From: DIGJ01 sp036658435
GTDB taxonomy: Bacteria; Bacillota; Clostridia; Lachnospirales; Lachnospiraceae
Assembly: GCA_036658435.1 (NCBI GenBank)
Contig: JAVXEO010000017.1
Location: forward strand, 1-33,950
Direction: 5' to 3'
DNA: 33,950 bases
Made by a program: the position numbers and the translations under genes. A model generated the notes under the pieces. The model was given only the letters and a program-made list of their open reading frames with translations. It did not search any database and was not told the DNA's origin. Positions within the stretch are counted from its first letter, which is position 1; the number at the start of each line of letters is the position of its first letter. Positions 17,208-27,300 of the stretch are shown in pieces.

Positions 17208-19775
17208 TTAATAATTTTTTCCACAACATTGTTTATATTTTCTTCCACTTCCACAAGGACATAAATCATTGGGCTGTATTTTTTTTGTTGTACGACGTAT
17301 TGGACCCTTTACTGATTCATCCTTATTGGTTCCTGTAACCTTTGCTACCTGTTCTCTCTCCACCTTCTGCTCAATTTTTACGTGCATCAGTGCTTTTATA
17401 GTATCTTCAGCAATGGAGTCTGTCATTTCATCAAACATATCGAATCCAGCAAACTTATACTCTACCAGAGGATCACGCTGTCCATATGCCTGCAGACCAA
17501 TGCCTTGGCGTAACTGATCCATATCATCAATATGATCCATCCATTTTCTGTCTATTACTCTTAATAAAATAACACGTTCCACTTCTCTTAAATGTTCCGG
17601 CTCTAAAAATTCGGTTTCTTTTTCTTCATATAGTTTAACCGCTTCTTCTTTTAATTTCTGCATAAGTTCTGCTTTTTTAGCATGTTTTAGTGCCTCGGAA
17701 TCAATCTCAATGGGATGCAGTGGAATAATCGGAAGAAGCAGCTGGTTCAGTTCTTCAAAATCCCATTCTTCCGGAAGCTGCTCATCGCTGATACAAGTGC
17801 CTACTTTATCTTCTACCGTCTCCGTAATCATTTTATAGATTACATCCCGCATGCTTTCTCCATCCAGAACTCTTCTACGTTCTGCATAAATAATTTCACG
17901 CTGGTCATTGTTTACACGATCATATTCCAATAAATTTTTTCGAATTCCATAGTTGTTATTTTCAATCTTCATCTGGGCTTTTTCAATTGCCGTACTCAGC
18001 ATTTTATGTTCAATCTGTTCTCCATCTGGCATACCAAGGGAATTGAAGATACCCATTAGTTTTTCAGAACCGAATAACCGCATTAAATCGTCTTCCAATG
18101 AAATATAGAATCTGGATACACCAGGGTCCCCTTGTCTTCCGGCACGTCCACGCAGCTGATTGTCAATACGTCTGGACTCATGGCGTTCTGTACCAATAAT
18201 TTTCAATCCGCCAACTTCCGTTACACCTTCTCCAAGCTTAATATCTGTACCACGTCCTGCCATATTGGTTGCAATGGTAACGACACCCGCCTGTCCGGCA
18301 TCTGCAATAATCTCGGCTTCCATTTCATGGAACTTTGCATTCAGCACTTTGTGGGGAATTCCTTTTTTCTTTAGTATTTCACTTAGTTCCTCGGAGGCCT
18401 CAATCGTAATCGTACCAACCAGTACCGGTTGATTAATACTATGGGACTCTATAATGTCTTCCACAACTGCCGTTAGTTTTTCTTTTTTTGTCTTATATAC
18501 TGCATCCTGCATGTCAATTCTGGCAACCGGAAGATTCGTAGGCACTTCAATAACATCCATGCCATAAATTTCTCTAAATTCCTTTTCCTCCGTAAGTGCC
18601 GTACCAGTCATACCCGACTTTTTTATATATTTATTAAAGAAATTCTGGAAGGTAATTGTTGCCAGCGTCTTACTCTCTCTTTTTACTTTAACATGTTCTT
18701 TTGCTTCAATTGCCTGATGCAGACCATCCGAATACCGTCTTCCCGGCATAATACGTCCAGTAAACTCGTCTACAATGAGTACCTGGTCTTCTTTCACTAC
18801 ATAATCCTGGTCAATAAACATCAGGTTATGAGCACGAAGTGCCAGAATAATATTATGCTGAATCTCTAAATTCTCTGGGTCCGCCAAGTTTTCTATACTA
18901 AAGAAACGTTCTACCTTACGAACACCTTCTTCTGTAAGATTTACGTTTTTGTCTTTTTCATTGACTACAAAGTCCCCGGTCTCTAAAACGTCTTCCTTCA
19001 TAATCGCATCCATCTTGGTAAGCTCTTTTGCCTCTCCTCGAATCAGCTGTCTAGCCAAAATATCGCAGGCTTCATAAAGCTTTGTGGACTTTCCGCTTTG
19101 CCCGGAAATAATAAGGGGGGTTCTTGCCTCATCAATCAGCACCGAGTCAACCTCATCAATAATCGCATAATGCAGGTCACGAAGTACCAACTGTTCCTTA
19201 TAAATAACCATGTTATCTCTTAAGTAATCAAAACCCAATTCATTATTTGTGGCATAAGTAATATCACAAGCGTAGGCTTCTCTTCTTTCATCGGTTTCCA
19301 GACCGTTTAAAATAACGCCAACCTTTAATCCCAGGAATTCATGAATCTGTCCCATCCACTCTGCATCACGCTTTGCAAGATAATCATTAACCGTTACAAT
19401 ATGGACACCTTTTTCTTCCAACGCATTCAAATAAGCAGGAAGAGTAGACACTAATGTTTTACCTTCTCCTGTACGCATCTCTGTAATACGTCCCTGGTGT
19501 AGAATAACTCCACCCATTAACTGTACACGGTAGTGACGCATACCAAGTACTCTTTTTGCTGCTTCCCTTACAACCGCATAAGCTTCCGGTAAAAGGTCAT
19601 CCAAAGTTTCCCCATTCTTCAGACGGTTCTTAAACTCTGGTGTTTTATTTTTCAGCTCTTCATCGCTTAGCTTTTCCATTTCAGGCTCTAGAGCCTCAAT
19701 CTTATCTACCGTAGGATAAATTAACTTTAGTTCTCTCTCACTATGTGTTCCAAATATTTTTGTAACTATACTCAT
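17208..19775 (-). CDS. secA: Preprotein translocase ATPase SecA
   Basis: The motor that drives secretory proteins through SecYEG. The 855-aa product has NBD1 with Walker A MRTGEGKTLVS near residue 100 and Walker B IIDEVDSVLIDEARTPLI near 205. The preprotein cross-linking domain follows, then NBD2 with GTDIKLGEGV and ERHESRRIDNQLRGRAGRQG, the helical scaffold and wing, and a C-terminal zinc tail CPCGSGRKYKQCCG that binds SecB-like partners or lipid. Length and motif order are standard. It leads the secA-prfB-cheW unit from its own promoter about 60 nt upstream. hpf, its common upstream neighbour, is 13 kb away here. Confidence 0.98.
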   Translation of the reverse strand: MSIVTKIFGTHSERELKLIYPTVDKIEALEPEMEKLSDEELKNKTPEFKNRLKNGETLDDLLPEAYAVVREAAKRVLGMRHYRVQLMGGVILHQGRITEMRTGEGKTLVSTLPAYLNALEEKGVHIVTVNDYLAKRDAEWMGQIHEFLGLKVGVILNGLETDERREAYACDITYATNNELGFDYLRDNMVIYKEQLVLRDLHYAIIDEVDSVLIDEARTPLIISGQSGKSTKLYEACDILARQLIRGEAKELTKMDAIMKEDVLETGDFVVNEKDKNVNLTEEGVRKVERFFSIENLADPENLEIQHNIILALRAHNLMFIDQDYVVKEDQVLIVDEFTGRIMPGRRYSDGLHQAIEAKEHVKVKRESKTLATITFQNFFNKYIKKSGMTGTALTEEKEFREIYGMDVIEVPTNLPVARIDMQDAVYKTKKEKLTAVVEDIIESHSINQPVLVGTITIEASEELSEILKKKGIPHKVLNAKFHEMEAEIIADAGQAGVVTIATNMAGRGTDIKLGEGVTEVGGLKIIGTERHESRRIDNQLRGRAGRQGDPGVSRFYISLEDDLMRLFGSEKLMGIFNSLGMPDGEQIEHKMLSTAIEKAQMKIENNNYGIRKNLLEYDRVNNDQREIIYAERRRVLDGESMRDVIYKMITETVEDKVGTCISDEQLPEEWDFEELNQLLLPIIPLHPIEIDSEALKHAKKAELMQKLKEEAVKLYEEKETEFLEPEHLREVERVILLRVIDRKWMDHIDDMDQLRQGIGLQAYGQRDPLVEYKFAGFDMFDEMTDSIAEDTIKALMHVKIEQKVEREQVAKVTGTNKDESVKGPIRRTTKKIQPNDLCPCGSGRKYKQCCGKNY

Positions 19776-19832
19776 CGGATTTAATCACTCCTATTATTCT
19801 GTCCCAAGGGACCTATTAACAATTCAACCTAC

Positions 19833-19861
19833 ATTGTAACATTTTTAATAAAACATAGCAA
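19833..19861 (-). promoter_or_regulatory. secA promoter
   Basis: On the minus strand TTGCTA (19861-19856), 17 bp, TACAAT (19838-19833). The leader of about 50 nt contains a small GTCCC-TT-GGGAC hairpin before the AGGAG site. Confidence 0.75.
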
Positions 19862-19893
19862 CTCCATTTTTTGCACCTAAAATCAGCCATGCA

Positions 19894-19955
19894 GAAAAAT
19901 GGTGTAATCGGTACGTGGGAGCTTGCTCACTAAGTACCGATTACACCATTCTTTC
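19894..19955 (-). terminator. Long-stem hairpin, probable psuG terminator
   Basis: Perfect 17-bp arms (19898-19914 and 19934-19950) extend on the outside with one bulge to about 22 bp. The centre also pairs (GAGC/GCTC and GTG/CAC), so nearly the whole 60 nt folds on itself. On the minus strand the 3' arm runs into TTTTTCT, so it can terminate psuG. The stem is much longer than an ordinary terminator and the element could also be a dispersed repeat. Confidence 0.65.
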
Positions 19956-20086
19956 TATAGGGCGGACGCCCGGCATGAATAATATGTCCGGCCAATCCCC
20001 ATAACTCACAGAAAAATCATATTCCGGCATATTATGAATGGCATGGCTAGGAATATTGTGTCATGCCATGGGTATGAATGACATGC
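19956..20086. other. Structured 3' region of psuG with small repeats
   Basis: About 130 bp without a coding sequence. It holds a GGGCG-GA-CGCCC mini-hairpin (19960-19971), and a near-inverted pair built on CATATTAT and CCGG (about 19974-19990 and 20024-20036). It also has a direct repeat TATGAATG(G/A)CATG at 20033 and 20073, 40 bp apart. On the minus strand it is the 3' untranslated part of the psuK-psuG message. I do not recognise a known RNA family. Confidence 0.5.
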
Positions 20087-21010
20087 CTATTTTATATTTG
20101 CATACTCGCAGGCAATCTTTGCTGCAAGGGCTACGTTATTATAAACCAGTTGAATATTGGCATCCAGACTCTTGCCTTCCGTAAGTTTTTGAATCTTATC
20201 TAATAAGAACGGTGTGGTTTCTTTTCCCTTGATTCCTAATTCTTCCGCTTCCTTAACGGCTTCTTCAATGTTCTTATTTATATAGTCAGAATCCATTGCG
20301 TATTGTTTTGGAATAGGATTTCCAATAACCATACCACCAATTAAACCGCAGTCTTCTTTTACATGAAAGGCCTCTGCTATTTCCTTTGGAGTATCCAAAC
20401 GGTAATCTGCCTTGAATCCGCTATGCGTTGTATAAAATGCCGGTACTTCTTCTGTTTGATATCCTACTACTGTAACACCTTTTGTCTCCAAATATTCCAG
20501 TGTAAGCCCAATGTCTAAAATGGATTTGCATCCGGCGCACACAACACACACCTCTGTCATTGCAAGTTCTTCTAAATCTGCACTGATATCCATAGTGGTT
20601 TCTGCACCCCTGTGAACTCCACCAATTCCTCCTGTACCAAATATTTTAACACCGGCAAGGGAAGCTGCAATCATAGTGGTTGCAACGGTAGTTGCGCCAT
20701 CCATCCCCTTTGCAAGAATAACCGGAAGGTCACGGCGACTTGCTTTCGCTGCTTTCAAGCCAAGCTTTCCTAAATATTCAATTTCATCTTTTGAAATACC
20801 CACGGTAATTTTCCCTTTTATAATAGCAATCGTTGCCGGTACGGCTCCATTATCGCGAACTATTTTTTCTACATTCAGTGCCGTTTCTACATTTTTAGGA
20901 TACGGCATGCCATGGGAAATAATGGTGGATTCCAAGGCTACAACCGGCTTTCCTTCCTTTAATGCTTCCTTTACTTCCTGAGATATTACTAAATATTTTT
21001 CTAAATTCAT
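20087..21010 (-). CDS. psuG: Pseudouridine-5'-phosphate glycosidase
   Basis: Breaks the C-C glycosidic bond of pseudouridine 5'-phosphate to uracil and ribose 5-phosphate, completing pseudouridine catabolism. The 307-aa product shows PVVALESTIISHGMPYPKN near the start, VPATIAIIKGKITVGIS, the manganese and substrate region GTGGIGGVHRGAETTMDISAD (read in two parts), and FLLDKIQKLTEG near the end. The ATG at 21010 is chosen because GGAGG lies 8 nt upstream; the reading from 21025 includes that site. It follows the kinase gene by about 130 bp on the same strand. No dedicated nucleoside transporter is in the window. Confidence 0.95.
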   Translation of the reverse strand: MNLEKYLVISQEVKEALKEGKPVVALESTIISHGMPYPKNVETALNVEKIVRDNGAVPATIAIIKGKITVGISKDEIEYLGKLGLKAAKASRRDLPVILAKGMDGATTVATTMIAASLAGVKIFGTGGIGGVHRGAETTMDISADLEELAMTEVCVVCAGCKSILDIGLTLEYLETKGVTVVGYQTEEVPAFYTTHSGFKADYRLDTPKEIAEAFHVKEDCGLIGGMVIGNPIPKQYAMDSDYINKNIEEAVKEAEELGIKGKETTPFLLDKIQKLTEGKSLDANIQLVYNNVALAAKIACEYANIK

Positions 21011-21142
21011 TTGTTTTTCCTCCATAATGGTATTCTATATTTTTAATAAACGACTTCCTTTTTTATTGTCTTTTTTATTCTTTCTTTTCCATCTTTTCAT
21101 TTATCTTCGTATTCGCTTCAATTTTTATTTGTTACCACATTT

Positions 21143-22219
21143 TTATTCTAATCTTTTCAGGAGACTCGCTGCTGTCAGTTCTTTGCTAATGGCTCCATAG
21201 TGTTCAATGCAAATAGAAGACGCTGCCAGTCCATATCGAATGGCACTGCTTACCGGCTCCTCCATTTGAACTGCCCATGCAATGGCCCCCATAAGTGCGT
21301 CTCCGCATCCGGTAGTATTCACAACCTTACAAGGTAAGCAAGGGTAATGTTTTTTGCCCTCTTTTGTTCCGTAGTAAACACCATTGCTTCCCATGGAAAC
21401 CGTAAGATTTTTTACTCCCTTTTCAAGAAGGATATCCATGGCTAAATCCAATTCTTTTTTATTCTTTACCTGCCGTCCACTTAGTAGCTCCAGTTCCAGT
21501 AAGTTCGGTTTTAATAAATAAATCCGATTCAATACTTTTGAAAATTTCAACGCTTTCCTGGTGGATACCGGTTCTGCAAAAATGGGTACGCTGCACATCT
21601 CCGCCAAATATACAATACTTTCCTCCGGTATATTGGCATCTATAACCAAAAGACGGCCCTTATTAATCATTGGCATTTTACTTTCCAAATATTCAGGAGT
21701 CAATTTTTCATAGATTCCCATATCGCTTACTGCAACTGCCATATCTCCCTTTTCGTTATTAATACAAAGATAGGTGGAGGTACTTTCCCCCGTTACCCGA
21801 AGCGTATGCTGCAGCTCAATTCCTAACGTTCTACAGCTTTTTTCAATCTCTGCTGCATAAAAGTCATCTCCTAAGACAGTAATCATCTCTGCATGGCCTC
21901 CAAGACGGCTGATATTCTCAGCAATGTTACGTCCTACTCCTCCAAAAGAAATTCTCATCTTTCCGGGATTGCTATCTCCATCCATCAGCTGCTGATCCGG
22001 TGTTCCGGATATATCAACATTAACAGCTCCTACCACTGTAATATAGTTTTCTTCCTGTAATACGTAGCCTTTTCCACGAATCATACCCTTTTTCATTAGA
22101 TTTGATACATGTACTGCAGCGGAAGATCTCGTTATACTTGCGCGATCTGCAATTTCCTGCTGGGTTATCATGGGATTTTCTTTAATCCATTGGTAGATCT
22201 GGGATTCACGTTCTGTCAC
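21143..22219 (-). CDS. psuK: PfkB-family pseudouridine kinase with N-terminal HTH
   Basis: Predicted to phosphorylate pseudouridine to its 5'-phosphate, the substrate of the neighbouring PsuG. Residues 1-55 form a winged helix-turn-helix (TERESQIYQWIKENPMITQQ, then EIADRASITRSSAAVHVSNL). Residues 58-358 are a ribokinase-fold domain starting ITVVGAVNVDISG, with SFGGVGRNIAENISRLGG and the anion-hole/catalytic motif NTTGCGDALMGA. The GTG start has GGAGG 7 nt upstream. The kinase-HTH fusion suggests a sugar-responsive autoregulator, and a perfect 19-bp palindrome lies between its promoter and start codon. Substrate assignment rests mainly on psuG beside it; another nucleoside is possible. Confidence 0.88.
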   Translation of the reverse strand: MTERESQIYQWIKENPMITQQEIADRASITRSSAAVHVSNLMKKGMIRGKGYVLQEENYITVVGAVNVDISGTPDQQLMDGDSNPGKMRISFGGVGRNIAENISRLGGHAEMITVLGDDFYAAEIEKSCRTLGIELQHTLRVTGESTSTYLCINNEKGDMAVAVSDMGIYEKLTPEYLESKMPMINKGRLLVIDANIPEESIVYLAEMCSVPIFAEPVSTRKALKFSKVLNRIYLLKPNLLELELLSGRQVKNKKELDLAMDILLEKGVKNLTVSMGSNGVYYGTKEGKKHYPCLPCKVVNTTGCGDALMGAIAWAVQMEEPVSSAIRYGLAASSICIEHYGAISKELTAASLLKRLE

Positions 22220-22245
22220 TGTTTCGCCTCCTATCTCTTAAACTA

Positions 22246-22264
22246 ATGTTTACTTCATAAACAT
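22246..22264 (-). promoter_or_regulatory. 19-bp palindrome, candidate operator for psuK-psuG
   Basis: ATGTTTA, five bp, TAAACAT: perfect 7-bp arms, placed 6 bp downstream of the -10 element, so covering the transcription start. Binding by the HTH part of PsuK would block initiation. The link to PsuK is inference. Confidence 0.65.
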
Positions 22265-22270
22265 ATATTT

Positions 22271-22299
22271 ATATTAACTCCTTTTTTCTTATCTGTCAA
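22271..22299 (-). promoter_or_regulatory. Probable psuK-psuG promoter
   Basis: On the minus strand TTGACA (22299-22294) matches the -35 consensus fully, followed by 17 bp and TAATAT (22276-22271). It lies just after the stop codon of the chemoreceptor gene. Confidence 0.65.
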
Positions 22300-22307
22300 C
22301 CGGATTT

Positions 22308-24371
22308 TTACTTATTTTTTAATTTAAACCGGGATACCAGTGCTTTCATCTTATCTGCCTGTCCGCTCAGTTCTTCACTTGCCGCTGCAGACTCCTCACT
22401 GGTTGCAGAATTGTTTTGTACCAAAGCTGAAATTTGATGAATACTTGCGGTTATTTGAGAAACAGAACCGGATTGTTCTACGGATGCTTCTGAAATTTCA
22501 GCAATTAATTGTGTTATTTTTTCAGCACCCTTCACTACATTTTCCAAAGAGTCAGCCGTTTTATTTGCAATTTCCACCCCATTTTCAATGGATTTTATAG
22601 AATTTTCGATTAGTACACCCGTTTGTTTTGCCGCATCACCAGACTTGGTTGCAAGCTTTCTCATTTCTTCTGCCACTACGGTAAATCCTTTGCCTGCCGT
22701 TCCTGCCCGTGCCGCTTCTACTGCAGCATTTAATGCAAGAATATTTGTTTGGAAAACAATGCCCTCCATTGTTTTTATAATTTCACTAATTTGCTCCGAA
22801 GAAATACTAATTTCACCCATAGCAGCCATCATCGTTTTCATTTGTTCATTGCTTGCCATTAATTCACCACCAATGGAATTTGCAAGTTGATTTACGTTTT
22901 TTGTATTTTCAGCATTATGATTAATGTGGACAGAAACCTCGGAAACCTCCCCAGATAACCTTTCAACTTCATTCGCCTGTTCGGTAACACTTTGAGCCAA
23001 TGCCTGTGCTCCTTCTGAAATCTGTTCCGAACCAAAGGATACCTGTTTTGCTGCTGCATCAATTTGCGAGAGTGCCAGGGATATGGTAAGAATAAATTTT
23101 GTAATGGAGTTTTCAATGTTTTTAAAATCACCTATAAATGCTTGTGATGGTGCAATATCAAAGTTTCCATTTGCCATCTCTCCCATAGCTCTATCAATGT
23201 CAAATACATATGTATATAAGGTATGGGTAGATTCTCTTATACAATCTGCAAGACTTCCAAGTTCATCATTGGATCTAAACTCTAGTTCATAATGGAGATT
23301 TCCCTGAGAAAGTTCTTTTACAGCCTGTTCCAGTTCTTTTATTGGATGCAAGGCCTTGCTGATTCGAAAATAAGCAAGAACAGCTAACACAAGCAGTCCA
23401 GCTACAAGCCACATTACAATAAATATCATTTGTATTATAATCTTGCCATCAAATTCCGCCTTTGTGATGCTAGAACCACTCAACCATACCACAGAAGAGC
23501 CCTTAATATAGAAAGGAACGTAAGATTTATAATATTTCACCCCTTTTGTACTCGTATCAACAAAAGTTCTTGGAGTTGTACTCTTTGCTGTCTCCAAAAT
23601 TTTCTGTGTGTTTTTACTATCGCTGACCTCCTCATATTTTTTTCCAATAAATTCTGGATTTCTGCTGTTGGTAATTACGGTCTGATGTCCGCAAATTATT
23701 TGTGTTGCAAAAGAGGAAAATCCGCCGTGATTATAGGCTGCGCCATTTAACAGGGCGGTATCAATATTAGATCCCACCATGCCCACCACTTCATGATGTT
23801 CATCTAAAATTGGAAGTAAAACCGTAATCACCCTATAGGTCTTTCCATCCATAGTTTTTTCAAATGGGTCTACAATCATCATCTTTTTTTCTGCCTTAGC
23901 CGCTTCATATAGTTTCTTATTAACATATTTATACATGTCCATTTCAGCGTGGGTTCCTGCTGCCGTAGCAAAGATGGTATATCCTTTCGGGGATTTCTTT
24001 ATAAATTTGTTGGGCTCTCCTACAAAAAATAAGCTTAACGCATTTTCCTCCCTATTTTTTGTATCCGTGATAATATTTTTCACTAATGTTATTTTTTGAC
24101 TGTCTTCTATTTCACCGGCATTGTGTATCGTATTTATTATAACCTCTTGTTTTTCCAGCATAGCTTCCATAAATGTACGAGCAATACCGGCATTTTCTGT
24201 TGCAAGCAAGGTCAGTTTTTCCTGTTCTCTCTCCGTAAGATCTTTGTTGATGCTAATTGCAATAATAAGGGTAAGTAACGTAAAGACCACAGTAAGACTC
24301 CTTACAATATTACCGGTTACCTTTCGTGCAATTTTTTTTGTTTTCTGTTTTTCTGTTTTGGATTTAATCAT
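22308..24371 (-). CDS. Methyl-accepting chemotaxis protein with dCache sensor
   Basis: A transmembrane chemoreceptor that controls CheA through CheW. The 687-aa product has TM1 (about residues 26-43), a roughly 265-residue extracellular double-Cache domain (YTIFATAAGT, VVGMVGSNIDTALL, KYYKSYVPFYIKGSSVVWL), TM2 (about 313-337), and a HAMP domain (ISKALHPIKELEQAVKELSQ). A long cytoplasmic coiled coil follows with the hairpin tip GIVFQTNILALNAAVEAARA. No C-terminal CheR-tethering pentapeptide is present. Only 3 bp separate its ATG from the stop of the GGDEF/EAL gene, so the two are co-translated. dCache domains commonly bind amino acids or other small metabolites; the ligand is unknown. Confidence 0.94.
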   Translation of the reverse strand: MIKSKTEKQKTKKIARKVTGNIVRSLTVVFTLLTLIIAISINKDLTEREQEKLTLLATENAGIARTFMEAMLEKQEVIINTIHNAGEIEDSQKITLVKNIITDTKNREENALSLFFVGEPNKFIKKSPKGYTIFATAAGTHAEMDMYKYVNKKLYEAAKAEKKMMIVDPFEKTMDGKTYRVITVLLPILDEHHEVVGMVGSNIDTALLNGAAYNHGGFSSFATQIICGHQTVITNSRNPEFIGKKYEEVSDSKNTQKILETAKSTTPRTFVDTSTKGVKYYKSYVPFYIKGSSVVWLSGSSITKAEFDGKIIIQMIFIVMWLVAGLLVLAVLAYFRISKALHPIKELEQAVKELSQGNLHYELEFRSNDELGSLADCIRESTHTLYTYVFDIDRAMGEMANGNFDIAPSQAFIGDFKNIENSITKFILTISLALSQIDAAAKQVSFGSEQISEGAQALAQSVTEQANEVERLSGEVSEVSVHINHNAENTKNVNQLANSIGGELMASNEQMKTMMAAMGEISISSEQISEIIKTMEGIVFQTNILALNAAVEAARAGTAGKGFTVVAEEMRKLATKSGDAAKQTGVLIENSIKSIENGVEIANKTADSLENVVKGAEKITQLIAEISEASVEQSGSVSQITASIHQISALVQNNSATSEESAAASEELSGQADKMKALVSRFKLKNK

Positions 24372-24374
24372 TTT

Positions 24375-27300
24375 TTATACCTCTTTCTCTTTTGGAATTA
24401 ATCGTAAATTTTGTTGTACGCTAACAAGTTTGGTAAAATCCTCCACCTTCATAGGTTTAGCAAAGTAGTAACCCTGGGCCATATCACAGTTCAAATTTTT
24501 CAGAAAATCTATATGTTCCTTTTCCTCAACTCCCTCTGCAACAATATGAATACCAAGAGCCGTTGCCATTTCTATAATACTTCCTACCACAATTTTTGAA
24601 CGCGTTGTATCTTTTTGGTCAAGAAAGAAGCTTCGATCCAGTTTAATCACATCAGCAGGAAGATTTTTCAGCATTCCAAGAGAAGAATATCCGCTGCCAA
24701 AATCATCAATAGACATGGTAAATCCACTTTTATGAAGGTTCATTAATAAATTTTCCAGCGTATCCATATGGTCATAAATAACCGTCTCCGTAATCTCAAT
24801 CTCGATATATTTTCTTTCAATACCGGATTCATCTACAATTTCACATAATTTATTTATAAAATTTTCATTGTTTAAATGCAGTCTGGAAAAATTTACCGAA
24901 ACAACAATGGGATTCATTCCATCTGCAATCCATTTTTTTATAATACCGCAGACCTTCTTAAGCATATAAAAATCAAGGTTTGTAATGAATCCATTCTTTT
25001 CGAAAATGGAAATAAAGGAACTGGGATTAAACAAATCCATATTTTCATTATTCCAACGTGCTAGTGCCTCTGCTCCTCCGATTGTTTCATCTTTCAAATG
25101 GTATTTTGGCTGGAGGAAGACTATAAATTCGTTGTCCACTAAGGCCCTTTCCATCTTATTTTCAACTTCCTTTTTTCGAATTGCCTCTTTCGTCAAATCT
25201 TCTTTGTAAAAAACATATTCTAGCGATTTATCCTTTTTTGCCGCTTTATGAGCAATATTTACCTTTTCGAACAGCTCTGTAATTTCTTCTTTTTTTTCAT
25301 CTCCCGGAGCTACCATATAACGGCCCTGTGGGAAATTACATTTGAACGAAATTTTTTCACCCATAAGCTCATAAAAATTATAAAGAAACGTTTCCTGGAT
25401 TTCCTTGATCTCACCCTTATCTTGTATCTCAAATAAGGCAATAAATTCATCATTTACAACGCGTGCATAGATTTCATTTTCACTACGCATGGTTTTTTTT
25501 AGTGCCCCTGCAATACAGCATAAAACAGCATCCCCTTTTTCATAACTATAAATTTCATTAATTAATTTAAAATTATCAATGTCTAGTTTTACAATAAGGT
25601 GTTGTTTCTCTTTCCGTTTTTTTAAAATTTCCTGGGCATTCTCTTTAAATTTTTGATAGGTAGGACTTCCTGTTAGTTCATCCACATAAACTAGTTTTTC
25701 GACTTGGTGAAGGTGTCTTATTTGTTCCTCTTTTTGCTTTGTAATATCCGTGCAGCTGATTAGGCAGGCAATCATTCCATCTATCCAGTATAAGGGAGAC
25801 GCGGTTGATTCCAGCCAAAGGTGCAATTTATCATTATAGAATTCCCGTGTACATTTTTGTGAAACATCTTTTGTTACACCTCTTACCGGACAGTCCTCAC
25901 ATTGATGTTCCTTACCTCTAAAAAATGTATAGCATATTTTTTCGTTTCTAACTTCCTCCATCACTTTTTTTACTTTTTCGTTCATAAACAGTACTTCAAA
26001 TGTTTCCATATTAATTACGTAAATATAATGTTCCAGGCGATTCATTACTTCTTGAAAAAGGGACAGATTTTTAGAAGAAATATGATCAAAATGATGCTTC
26101 ACATTGATATCAATCTTTGTTCTGCCAGAACCATATCCTCTAAAATTGCCTCCCCCGTAAAGGGTATAATTATTTTTTCCTTTGCTTTTCGTTTCATAAA
26201 GAGCGATATCTGCATGATAATATAGCGTCTCAAAGTCATCTTTTTCTTTTAAAGAAGTAGCAATTCCTACACTGGCTGAAATAAAATAGTCTTCTTCTTT
26301 TTCTCCTTTGTAATTTATACGAAATGCCTTGCAAATATCCTCTCCTTTTTCCTTCACCCTTTTATTGTCTGCACCGATTTTCATAAATGCAATAAATTCA
26401 TCACCACCGATACGCCCTACAATATCTTCACATCCAAACAAACTTTTTAATTTACCCCCAAGCTCACATAACACCCGGTCTCCAAATACATGTCCAAAGT
26501 GATCATTAATTTCTTTAAAGCAATCTACATCGATCATAAAAAGTGCAGCGTTTTCATTTTTTTGTTTTAGCTGTAACTGCTCATTAATTAGTTTAGCTGT
26601 CATTTCTTTATTATATAATCCCGTGAGGGAATCTCTTTCTGCTTTATACTGAAATTCCAGTTGCTGTCTTTTTTTCAAATCAATATTCTTAATACAAATA
26701 TAACCAATTAAGTCATTGGTATCCTTATCCCGAACCAAATTCATAATTGCCTTTACCCATATATAAATGCCTTTATCCACCTGCCTGCGGTATTCTATCG
26801 ATAATTCCGTTTTTCCCCTTTCAAACAACTTTATAAGGTTGGTACATGAGGTATATTCCAGAAAAGTGTCCACATCCTCCGGAAAAATCAATTTTTCCAC
26901 CGCTTGTTCTATGACATCACTATAGCAATCTTCTTTCCGGTTAAATCCACCTACACTATTCTCAAATTCACTTACAATTCGGTTTTTTGTAAGATTGATT
27001 TCATAATACACCAGTGCATCCTTTGCCACGGAATTTCGGTATTGCTGTTCTTGATAAACCGCTTGTTCCAGCGCTGAACTTTTTTCCTTATAACCTAAAA
27101 GTACGCTTGTTTTAATTGCAAAGAATAATACAATATAAAGGCCAATTAATGCAGAAATTGGAGCCGTTATTTGGTTTAGCAGAAGATGGGGAAACGATTT
27201 TGTTTGATTAAGTTCCCCTGCACTAATAAAATTATTTACATTGTTTACGGTCATCCATGCCACCATAAACCACTGTTGTTCTTTATACCGGTTGATAATT

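Noticed and set aside
22220..22307. Terminator between the chemoreceptor and psuK
   Set aside because: CCGG occurs on both sides but forms no stable stem with a T-run; read-through into psuK remains possible.
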